Assembly: GCA_041675505.1 (NCBI GenBank)
Contig: JBAYTR010000001.1
Location: forward strand, 62,001-126,000
Length of the DNA stretch: 64,000 bases
Source: JAGPCK01 sp041675505
GTDB taxonomy: Bacteria > Bacteroidota > Bacteroidia > UKL13-3
Reading direction: 5' to 3'
The notes beneath the pieces are model-generated. The model was not told where the DNA came from. It did no database searches and saw only the letters and a list, made by a program, of their open reading frames with translations. The position numbers and the translations under genes are program-made. Of the stretch, positions 44,131-51,075 are shown one piece after another (position 1 is the stretch's first letter; every line of letters begins with the position of its first letter).

Positions 44131-44174
44131 CAGTTGTACTACAATAAAGCACATACCAGTACGTTGTAGCAATC

Positions 44175-45728
44175 ATGATAAAACTCACTTATGTGTCTCA
44201 TGCCTGCCTGATGATGGAGGGCAATACACAAACCGGAATTGTAGTTACAGACCCTTGGTACAATGGCCCGGCATATCTAAACCAGTGGCATGTTTTCCCA
44301 AAGCCCGTTGATACTTCGTTAGTAGAAAAAGCAGAACACATTATTCTCACACACGGACATGAAGATCATCTGCATATTCCAACGCTCCTGCTTCTAAATA
44401 AAGCTGCTGTTGTATATTTCCCGTTCACATGGAAAGATGGCACAAGGGAACTATTGGAATCAATCGGTTTCACTAATATACACGAAGTACCATCGTTTGA
44501 AAAAGTAAAAATATCGGATGAGTTATCCTTTACATTTATCGTAAATGGTCTTGATGCTTTTGCAGTATACGAGTATGAAGGTAAAGTTATCATTAACCTT
44601 AATGACGCACTGAATGCTTCGCACTGGAGTTTTGTAGAAATATTCGCAAAAATTATTCGTAAAAGGTGGGAAAAGGTAGACCTGCTGATTTGTGGCTTAG
44701 GTGGAGCTAGTTACTTCCCAAATACAGTGCATGCAAGTAGTAAAGATGACAGGGAAATTGCACTTCTCCGGGAGCAATTTTTAGCTCATAAATGCTGCGA
44801 AATTATGGAGGAAATCAACCCTGATAAAATAATGTCTTTTGTGCCAGGCTTTGCTTTACTGGAGCATGACAAACAATGGATAAACAGTATGCGCTTTCCC
44901 AGAAGCTTATTAGCCGATTATTATAAAGAACACTTTAATCAGAATAACACCATTGAATTCTTTAACCCTATGCCCGGAGATTTTATAGAAAATAGTAAGT
45001 GGTACAAATCATCACCCTACCATGAGCATGCTATTAATGATAGTTTAAGTCATCTGGTCAAAGAACAATACTCCAAAGAAATTGCCTCCGCCAACACATT
45101 TGACCAAAAAAGTTCCGAAATAATTTATGAACTGGAACAACAATTGAAAATGGTGCTTAAAACAAGTAATACCGGCATTGCAAAAGAGTTATTAGAACAG
45201 GTAAATTTTACAGTAGAGTGTAAGGATGTCTCTGAAAACATATACATCCATATCTACTACCACTCTGGTAAAATTGTTAGCAATGTAGTTAAACATAAGC
45301 CTGATAATATTAACTTATCAATCACAACACACAGCTGGAAATTGGCTTATGCCATTGATGAATTGTGGGGAGGTGATGTGTTTTACATTGGATATGGTGC
45401 CGATATTTACATTTTGGATGAGAACTGCCTTAAAGACAATCTTGACATTGTGAGTTTACGCCTTTTATCACGTTTCCCTTCTGCATCTTTCACTATGAAA
45501 CGTGAACCATTAAGAGCCCTGAAATATCTATCGGGTAACCCACAATTTGCCTATCTGGCCATTCAACAAAAACTACTTACAAGAGGCAATCCCAATAAAC
45601 TACCTTATAATGAACGTGCGCATTGGGTAAACAAAAGCAAATGTGATGTATGCCGCTTATGTGATATTCCTCTTTTATCTGACGATTTTGGTGAGTTACT
45701 GGCTACTAAAGGCACTTCCGTCAACTAA
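44175..45728 (+). CDS. MBL-fold metallohydrolase (UlaG/CMAH-like core)
   Basis: A 517-residue cytoplasmic protein. The first 230 residues form a metallo-beta-lactamase fold: VSHACLMMEG (8-17), VVTDPWYNG, and the metal motif H60-G-H62-E-D64-H65, with LINLNDALN later as a likely further motif. This layout resembles UlaG and the catalytic domain of CMP-N-acetylneuraminate hydroxylase. The middle is helical and the C-terminal half has an SCP2-like stretch (SITTHSWKLAYAIDELWGGD). Near the end is a Cys cluster, KCDVCRLCD (about 495-503), which could bind metal. No partner is adjacent; it lies between eno and divIC. The substrate is unknown. Confidence 0.72.
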   Translation: MIKLTYVSHACLMMEGNTQTGIVVTDPWYNGPAYLNQWHVFPKPVDTSLVEKAEHIILTHGHEDHLHIPTLLLLNKAAVVYFPFTWKDGTRELLESIGFTNIHEVPSFEKVKISDELSFTFIVNGLDAFAVYEYEGKVIINLNDALNASHWSFVEIFAKIIRKRWEKVDLLICGLGGASYFPNTVHASSKDDREIALLREQFLAHKCCEIMEEINPDKIMSFVPGFALLEHDKQWINSMRFPRSLLADYYKEHFNQNNTIEFFNPMPGDFIENSKWYKSSPYHEHAINDSLSHLVKEQYSKEIASANTFDQKSSEIIYELEQQLKMVLKTSNTGIAKELLEQVNFTVECKDVSENIYIHIYYHSGKIVSNVVKHKPDNINLSITTHSWKLAYAIDELWGGDVFYIGYGADIYILDENCLKDNLDIVSLRLLSRFPSASFTMKREPLRALKYLSGNPQFAYLAIQQKLLTRGNPNKLPYNERAHWVNKSKCDVCRLCDIPLLSDDFGELLATKGTSVN

Positions 45729-45775
45729 GATAGACGCCTGTTTATAACCGAAATCTGTTTGTATTTATTTTCCTT

Positions 45776-45783
45776 TAGCTTTG
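45776..45783 (+). promoter_or_regulatory. Promoter -7 box of divIC/ftsB
   Basis: TAGCTTTG, exact TAnnTTTG, ends only 4 nt before ATG 45788. If used, the transcript would be leaderless. Confidence 0.5.
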
Positions 45784-45787
45784 TACT

Positions 45788-46087
45788 ATGAACCTCAGGG
45801 ATCAATTGCTGAAACACAAATACAAAATCTTGCTCCTCGCCTTTTTGGTGTGGATGAGTTTTTTTGACAAAAACAGCTTCATAGATCAGTACAAACTGAG
45901 GGCAGAATACCGGAAGATAAAACAGGAACAAGAGTACTACATTACGCAAATAGAGCAGGCCAAAAAAGAACGCGACCAACTGTTCACTAACGAAGAAGCA
46001 CTGGAGAAATTTGCCCGAGAAAAGTACCACATGAAAAAAGACAATGAAGAGGTTTTTATCATTGTTGACGAGAAGCCTGAGAACTAA
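45788..46087 (+). CDS. Septum formation initiator DivIC/FtsB
   Basis: A 99-residue single-pass protein of the DivIC/FtsB family, which joins the divisome with FtsL and FtsQ/DivIB. After a short basic N-terminus comes one membrane helix (about 13-24, ILLLAFLVWMSFF), then a coiled coil (about 32-70, YRKIKQEQEYYITQIEQAKKE in parts) and the family end EEALEKFAREKYHMKKDNEEVF. Position next to eno is common in Bacteroidota. Confidence 0.9.
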   Translation: MNLRDQLLKHKYKILLLAFLVWMSFFDKNSFIDQYKLRAEYRKIKQEQEYYITQIEQAKKERDQLFTNEEALEKFAREKYHMKKDNEEVFIIVDEKPEN

Positions 46088-46105
46088 ACCGATTCCTGCA
46101 TTCCC

Positions 46106-46113
46106 TATATTTG
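46106..46113 (+). promoter_or_regulatory. Promoter -7 box of the 355-residue exported protein
   Basis: TATATTTG, exact TAnnTTTG, 72 nt before ATG 46186. Start codons at 46111 and 46114 would fall inside or at the box, so they are unlikely. Confidence 0.5.
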
Positions 46114-46185
46114 ATGGTGGGCCACCAATTGGATATCCCAAAAAAAGAACCGACATTCGTTTTGGTGTCTTTTAAATTTAAATCC

Positions 46186-47253
46186 ATGAAAAAAACATTC
46201 ATTCTTTTCGTAAGCCTTTGCTTGGCATTGGTATCCGGATTTGCTCAGCTACCCCGCATACCTAAATTGCCCAGTGCACCTAAAGTGCCAGTCACCCCGA
46301 AAGTACCCGGGCCCGGCTCCTACCATGCTGCCCGATCAAAAGATGCGAAGTTGAACAATATCTTGTCCAGGTATTACAGCGCAACAGACGGAAGCAATTA
46401 TACCCAATCAGAAGAGCCATCAGGAGAACTGCATAAAAACAACTTTGACAAAATAGTATTCGGTAAAGCACGCATTGATAAAAATGCGGGTACTGCTCAA
46501 CTGAGCAATACATTTCAGGCAGGTGAAAGCATATACGGAAGGGCCATGATGCGTACCTGCATGATGAATTACAAAGTATATGGTACGGAAATGAATACAC
46601 AACCCCACAAATGCATGGAGGGCCGCTTTGAAGTAAACCTATATGTTGACGGGCAAGATAAAGGTGTGTTTATGTCCAACAGTCTGGATGGTGAATTGGA
46701 AGACAAAGCCTCCTTCACCATTATTGTGGTGGGAACAGGTGCTGACGCACAGGCCAACAACGAGGAGTTCATTCAAACGTTAAACGGACTGTCAACCGGA
46801 AGTCACACCATTAAATTAGTAGTATGGGCCACGCAAGGTCAATTTATCTCAGCTGATCCCGTAGCTATAGGAGAATTTACTTATGTAAAAGGAGCCGGAG
46901 CTTCGAATGTAGGGTTAGGCAGAAATTTTTCTGCTGTCAATGATGCGATGCCTGACAATGCCGCGCTCAAAGCAAAATTTTTGAAAAAACTGAACGAGCA
47001 TGCCAAAGCAAATGCCTGGAAAGAAACCTTCACAGAAGTAAAAATAACCGATGAAGACTGGACCACACTTCGCAATGAGTTAACCTCTGTAATTACCGGG
47101 CGTCTGATAAACATTGCAGCAAAAGCCACATGGCCTGACGGACATTGCTCGTATCAAACTTTTAGCATGTACTCTGACTACGATGGTGCTGCTTATTCAA
47201 ATGCTGTATCACTGCGGGGTATTGGTGACCAGATAAAAATTGATTGTAAGTGA
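46186..47253 (+). CDS. Exported protein of unknown function
   Basis: A 355-residue protein that I do not recognise. ATG 46186 opens a signal peptide (KKTFILFVSLCLALVSGFAQ). Next is a short repetitive Pro-rich stretch in which a basic residue plus Pro recurs (LPRIPKLPSAPKVPVTPKVP, about 21-40). Residues about 85-245 look like a beta-sandwich (RFEVNLYVDGQDKGVFMSN and SFTIIVVGTGADAQ), and the C-terminal part (about 265-355) is helical then stranded with two Cys (HCSYQTF, IDCK). No T9SS domain. Perhaps a periplasmic or surface binding protein. It is separated from divIC by 98 nt with its own promoter. Confidence 0.65.
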   Translation: MKKTFILFVSLCLALVSGFAQLPRIPKLPSAPKVPVTPKVPGPGSYHAARSKDAKLNNILSRYYSATDGSNYTQSEEPSGELHKNNFDKIVFGKARIDKNAGTAQLSNTFQAGESIYGRAMMRTCMMNYKVYGTEMNTQPHKCMEGRFEVNLYVDGQDKGVFMSNSLDGELEDKASFTIIVVGTGADAQANNEEFIQTLNGLSTGSHTIKLVVWATQGQFISADPVAIGEFTYVKGAGASNVGLGRNFSAVNDAMPDNAALKAKFLKKLNEHAKANAWKETFTEVKITDEDWTTLRNELTSVITGRLINIAAKATWPDGHCSYQTFSMYSDYDGAAYSNAVSLRGIGDQIKIDCK

Positions 47254-47298
47254 TTTTGATCTGTTGACAGAAATAATAGTGGAGTATTGTACCTTTTC

Positions 47299-47397
47299 TT
47301 ACTTCTGTTTAAACTTAAACTGCTCTTCTTTTATTCTTGAATAAATTTCATGTAAAGGAACCTTACATATTAGACAATGAAGGGCAAGCTGTGCTAA
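47299..47397 (-). pseudogene. Possible remnant of a carboxypeptidase-regulatory-type gene end
   Basis: The gap downstream of the 233-residue gene holds an open frame ending KEEQFKFKQK-stop, while the gene at 48121 ends KEGQFKQK-stop. At DNA level TACTTCTG and CTTAAACTGCnCTTCTTT match in both, with a 6-base insertion here. The rest of the frame (LALHCLICKVPLHEIYSR) has no clear partner. It may be the leftover of a tandem duplication; chance cannot be excluded. Confidence 0.35.
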
Positions 47398-48095
47398 AGA
47401 AGACCTTTGCCATATACCAATTTCAACTCAGGAATATAATCGTGGTAACCACCATAAAATGTAGCGTATAATTTTTCCGGCACAACTACACCCAGTGACA
47501 CTTTCCACTTCCCCTTTTCTACACCTGCCTGAAGAAGAAAAGCCCGATATTCTCTTGAATGCACCCTCGTACTAACATCCGTGGGGGTCTCCATTATAGT
47601 GTAAAACATCAATCTGTGGTTCATGGAGGCCAGTCCCGCAGCAGCAAAACAGGTCGTTTTCTTTTTGACCTTGAAATACTTGGTAAGGTAAAATTGCCAA
47701 TCCGTTACAAATCCCCATTTGTTATAATCCCATTCAATAACTTTCATTTTACCTGCTGAATCAGCAACAAAACGTGTAGGCATTGTCGCATAATGCATGG
47801 CATACCGAATGGTAACCCCTGCTGACAGAGAAATGTTCAACGGATTATTTTTAAGTTCAAGATTACCTGTAAAGCCTAAACCGGTATTCGCCTGATTAGG
47901 GTCGATGACAGGAAATAGCGCAGGGTCATCGTATGCTATATTTGTTCTCCAATCAAGGGGCTTGCCGGTGATGAGAAGCGGCCGTGCAATCACACCGACA
48001 TTCATGTTTAAACTGTACTTGGATGTTCGGGAGTCCTGTTGCGCCCAAGTCATCACGGACAGATGTAACAAAAGAAACGACAGCAAGTATTTCAT
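47394..48095 (-). CDS. Exported protein, probable outer-membrane beta-barrel
   Basis: A 233-residue protein. ATG 48095 gives a signal peptide (KYLLSFLLLHLSVMTWAQ); the frame is open further upstream but without a signal. The body has alternating hydrophobic/polar strands with aromatic girdles and Gly (FTGNLELKNNPLNISLSAGVTIRY, VSLGVVVPEKLYATFYGGYHDY, read in parts), as in 8-10-strand outer-membrane barrels of the PorT/OMP_b-brl type. It ends KLVYGKGLL, lacking the usual terminal Phe. It follows the 208-residue gene by 25 nt on the same strand, so an operon is likely. Function unknown. Confidence 0.65.
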   Translation of the reverse strand: MKYLLSFLLLHLSVMTWAQQDSRTSKYSLNMNVGVIARPLLITGKPLDWRTNIAYDDPALFPVIDPNQANTGLGFTGNLELKNNPLNISLSAGVTIRYAMHYATMPTRFVADSAGKMKVIEWDYNKWGFVTDWQFYLTKYFKVKKKTTCFAAAGLASMNHRLMFYTIMETPTDVSTRVHSREYRAFLLQAGVEKGKWKVSLGVVVPEKLYATFYGGYHDYIPELKLVYGKGLL

Positions 48096-48120
48096 GTAGG
48101 TTATAATCAGATAAACAAAG

Positions 48121-48747
48121 CTACTTCTGCTTAAACTGCCCTTCTTTCCATGCTTTAAAGAAACTGGCCCAGGCAAATGGATCTAACACGCGTATAGGTG
48201 GGGCCTGACCGCTGTAATAGTATTTGGCCTGCTGGTAATTAAGCATCGCTTTTTGGTTCTCGCGGCCATCCATAGGCATGGTTTGCTCCAATCGTGCAAG
48301 TTTTTGCTTGTCGGTATTCGATAAGGCTTGTGAGTATGCTGGGTCAATGGAACCCGTAGCAATATAGCGGTCAATTTCTTCTTTGGTTGGCCAAGGTTTA
48401 ATGATGGTTTCGGCCAGGTAAAAAGTATCCTCCCGCATCAGTTGAATCCAGGAGTATTTGTTGGTGTTAAGATTCTTTGGAATAATGGTATATACTTTTC
48501 TGAACCCTATAGCTGTAAATTGAATTGAATCACCTTCACGAGCTACAAAGTTGAAGAATCCTTCCCCATCGGCTGCAGTGCGCTTGTTGGTACCTACAAT
48601 CCATATGCTGGCATAGGATACTGCTTTCAAACTATCGTGTGTAAGTACGATACCGGAGAATTGAATATACTTAGGTTCCTGCGGTTTGGTTTGAGACCAG
48701 CCTTTAGTTACAAACAGCACGAACAAAATAAGGAGAGAATAACGCAT
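48121..48747 (-). CDS. Exported CarboxypepD_reg-like domain protein
   Basis: A 208-residue exported protein. ATG 48747 opens a signal peptide (RYSLLILFVLFVTKGWSQ); a TTG nine bases earlier is less likely. Residues about 30-115 form a carboxypeptidase-regulatory-like/TonB-plug-type domain: IQFSGIVLTHDSLKAVSYASIWIVGTNKRTAADGEGFFNFVAREGDSIQFTAIGF in parts (the Y-A-S-I-x-x-x-G-T and T-x-x-x-G-x-F signatures are seen). The C-terminal half is helical and Gln/Lys-rich. It is common in Bacteroidota, with no known enzyme role. Confidence 0.78.
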   Translation of the reverse strand: MRYSLLILFVLFVTKGWSQTKPQEPKYIQFSGIVLTHDSLKAVSYASIWIVGTNKRTAADGEGFFNFVAREGDSIQFTAIGFRKVYTIIPKNLNTNKYSWIQLMREDTFYLAETIIKPWPTKEEIDRYIATGSIDPAYSQALSNTDKQKLARLEQTMPMDGRENQKAMLNYQQAKYYYSGQAPPIRVLDPFAWASFFKAWKEGQFKQK

Positions 48748-48812
48748 GTAGGCCAACTATTAAATTGTATTCAAAAATAACACAATAAGTGCCATTATTG
48801 TTATGATTATCG

Positions 48813-50036
48813 TCAGAAAATAAAACCGCACAGCAAAGTAATAGCCACTACAACGGGTGGAGACAGTTTAGTAAAATAGAGCACTAAAGCGGTTGCTGCT
48901 ACAATGGAAATATTTAGTACAGAGATGCCCAATGGTTCAAAAAGCAGGTAAGCTGAGGCTGTTACCAATCCGGCTGAGGCCGCGTTAATACCTGAAATAG
49001 CTTTTTGCACCCTGGGGTGGTGCTTAAACTGATCCCACAAAGGATATAAAAAGAAGATGAGAAAAATACCCGGCAAAAATATCCCTGCTGAACCTATCAA
49101 TGACCCTACCATGATGTAGGGCTTTCCGAAAGAAGCCATACTCATACCTCCTGCAAAGGAGGCAAAACTAAATACCGGACCGGGAATAGCTTGCAGCAGC
49201 CCCAACCCGGTCATAAAATCCTGTGCGGAGAGGTAGCCCTTAAAACGCACAAGTTGTTCGTAAATCATAGGCACAAGTACATTGCCTCCGCCAAACACAA
49301 TACTTCCGTAACGGTAGTTGTTCTCAAACAACAGCATGGCACGTGTAAGTGCTACCTCAGCACCAAACACATTTTTGAACAATGCCCCGCCAATGGCCGA
49401 AAGCAGAAACACCGCTATAAAAAGTATGAAGTTATCCCACCTTACATTGGTGATGGCTGCATGACCTTCCAGCTTTTGCTTATCAGTAAAGTTGGAAACT
49501 ATTCCGCCAAAAAGTAATATCAAAGGAAACACAATGGGCGATCTAACAAATATGGCCGTTTGCGCAGCAATAATAAGTAACAGTAATTGAGTAAGGTTCT
49601 TTGCAAACATTTTACCGATGCTTACCGCAGCATATACCATAAAGCCAACCGCCATGGGTTGAACAAATTTGAGAAAAGACAAATCAAAAGTATTGCTTTC
49701 ATAGGTGGACAGCAAAAGCGCCAGTAAAAACATCAGAAAACAAGCCGGTAAAATCCAAATGGTAAGGGTAAGAAAAGCGAGCAAAGGCCCTCCTAATTTA
49801 AAACCTACTGAAGTTATTATTTGAGTAGATGTTGGCCCGGGTAACATTTGGCAAAACGAATTTAACTCCAGCAGTTCTGACTCTGAGATGTAATGCTTCT
49901 TTTTTACCAGTCGTTTTATGAATTGAAGATAATGCACCTGCGGACCGCCAAAAGCACTTAGCGCCAACACCAACACATCTTTAAGAAAGACGAGTTGCTT
50001 AATCTTTCGAATCTTTATATTTGCGTGCTTATCCAA
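48813..50036 (-). CDS. chrA: Chromate transporter, CHR family
   Basis: A 407-residue inner-membrane protein made of two homologous halves, the long-chain CHR form. Each half shows its motif: ALSAFGGPQVHYL near 25-37 and SIVFGGGNVLVPMI near 247-260, followed by FCQMLPGPTSTQI and LLQAIPGPVFSFASF. About ten membrane helices. These carriers export chromate using the proton gradient or sulfate counter-flow. The gene stands alone on this strand; no chrB regulator is nearby, so physiological substrate and inducibility are open. Confidence 0.92.
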   Translation of the reverse strand: MDKHANIKIRKIKQLVFLKDVLVLALSAFGGPQVHYLQFIKRLVKKKHYISESELLELNSFCQMLPGPTSTQIITSVGFKLGGPLLAFLTLTIWILPACFLMFLLALLLSTYESNTFDLSFLKFVQPMAVGFMVYAAVSIGKMFAKNLTQLLLLIIAAQTAIFVRSPIVFPLILLFGGIVSNFTDKQKLEGHAAITNVRWDNFILFIAVFLLSAIGGALFKNVFGAEVALTRAMLLFENNYRYGSIVFGGGNVLVPMIYEQLVRFKGYLSAQDFMTGLGLLQAIPGPVFSFASFAGGMSMASFGKPYIMVGSLIGSAGIFLPGIFLIFFLYPLWDQFKHHPRVQKAISGINAASAGLVTASAYLLFEPLGISVLNISIVAATALVLYFTKLSPPVVVAITLLCGFIF

Positions 50037-50061
50037 TAAATTGTCTTAACCTAACCTGTTG

Positions 50062-50069
50062 CAAAGCTA
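50062..50069 (-). promoter_or_regulatory. Promoter -7 box of chrA
   Basis: Minus-strand TAGCTTTG, exact TAnnTTTG, 25 nt before ATG 50036. No clear -33 box. Confidence 0.5.
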
Positions 50070-50090
50070 AAACTATATATTTTGATTCAT

Positions 50091-50648
50091 ATGACAAAAA
50101 TATTTTACCCCCTGATACTGATTTTATCCATTTTAACGGCAACATCATGCAGCAACCGTGAAAAGGAGTTTGCTACAGAACTGCAGCTGTTAGACTCCTT
50201 AGCGAATGATTTATCAGCAATGGAAAAATGGATGATATTGGATGCCAAAGAAATTGAGCAACGCTATAAACAGATGGAGGAAAATACCAACTACTTTAAG
50301 GCTCATTTCAAAGACACCATATATTTGGAACTAGCCCTGGCTTTTGACCAATACAACGGTGCCGAACCAATTTACAAGAATTTTATTAAGCATCACGCGG
50401 CTATTGAGAAAGAACATAAGGAACTTACTGAGCAGGTAAAAAACTTACGGCACTCTTTGCTTAAAGGTGAGGTTACCCGCCCCGATTTCAAAGTATATTA
50501 TGCCAAAGAATCACAAGAAACGGAAGCACTCGAAGAGCATGTAAATGATATTTACAAAAAAGTACTGGAAATAGAACCCATGTACAAAAGAGCGGCTGCT
50601 GTTATTGATGCTGAGGTGGCCTCACTTCGCAAGAAAGAAACGAAATAA
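50091..50648 (+). CDS. Small lipoprotein, helical, unknown function
   Basis: A 185-residue lipoprotein. ATG 50091 gives a type II signal, TKIFYPLILILSILTATSC, with Cys about 20 as lipid anchor. The rest is almost wholly helical and charged (MEKWMILDAKEIEQRYKQME, YKNFIKHHAAIEKEHKELTE, LEEHVNDIYKKVLEIEPMYK), likely a coiled coil in the periplasm. No family recognised. The divergent chrA starts 54 nt away; they may share a regulatory region, but a common job is not indicated. Confidence 0.68.
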   Translation: MTKIFYPLILILSILTATSCSNREKEFATELQLLDSLANDLSAMEKWMILDAKEIEQRYKQMEENTNYFKAHFKDTIYLELALAFDQYNGAEPIYKNFIKHHAAIEKEHKELTEQVKNLRHSLLKGEVTRPDFKVYYAKESQETEALEEHVNDIYKKVLEIEPMYKRAAAVIDAEVASLRKKETK

Positions 50649-50656
50649 CTGCTGGA

Positions 50657-50971
50657 TCAGGCCTGTGCTGTTGGCCCGCCAAAGTGCATGGGCATATCAG
50701 GGAAATCCTGATCAATAGTTACCTCACCAAAACTTTCTTCAAAGCGGGTAATGTTGTCATTTAAGGCCATCATAAGGCGCTTGGCATGTTGTGGAGTAAG
50801 CAATATTCTTGATTTCACCTTGGCTTTTGGAACACCCGGCATAATGCGTACAAAATCAATAACGAACTCACTGCTGGAGTGTGTAATAATGGCCAGATTA
50901 GAATAAGTACCCTCGGCTACTTCTTCTGATAATTCTATATTAAGCTGGTTGTTGTTTTGCTGATTGTCCAT
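50657..50971 (-). CDS. DUF3467 protein
   Basis: A 104-residue cytoplasmic protein of the DUF3467 family. Typical features: ELSEEVAEGTYSNLAIITHSSSEFVIDFVRIMPG (parts) and KVKSRILLTPQHAKRLMMAL (about 52-71), with an acidic-to-Gly tail (PDMPMHFGG). These small proteins are found next to rpoC in many Bacteroidota; their function is unknown. Here it lies downstream of rpoC but has its own promoter and is separated by a terminator. Confidence 0.87.
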   Translation of the reverse strand: MDNQQNNNQLNIELSEEVAEGTYSNLAIITHSSSEFVIDFVRIMPGVPKAKVKSRILLTPQHAKRLMMALNDNITRFEESFGEVTIDQDFPDMPMHFGGPTAQA

Positions 50972-50975
50972 AAGA

Positions 50976-50983
50976 CAAAGGTA
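50976..50983 (-). promoter_or_regulatory. Promoter -7 box of the DUF3467 gene
   Basis: Minus-strand TACCTTTG, exact TAnnTTTG, ends 4 nt before ATG 50971, the same spacing as at divIC. The transcript would be leaderless. Confidence 0.5.
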
Positions 50984-51020
50984 TGGAAAAATTAAGTTGT
51001 TCGCCTTTGTCTCGAAGTCA

Positions 51021-51061
51021 TAAAAACAATTCAGCCCGATAACTTGCGCTACCGGGCTGAA
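51021..51061 (-). terminator. Terminator of the rpoBC operon
   Basis: Minus-strand stem TTCAGCCCG with CGGGCTGAA (9 bp, 14-nt loop), then TTGTTTTT. It begins 15 nt after the rpoC stop. Confidence 0.85.
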
Positions 51062-51075
51062 CTTTATTGAACCAA

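Noticed and set aside
44139..44169. Inverted repeat CTACAA ... TTGTAG before the MBL-fold gene
   Set aside because: Six bases with a 19-nt spacer is expected by chance; noted only as a weak operator candidate.
45725..46156. Open frame of 143 codons antisense to divIC/ftsB
   Set aside because: Hydrophobic only because it mirrors the Lys/Glu-rich coiled coil of divIC; no family match recognised.
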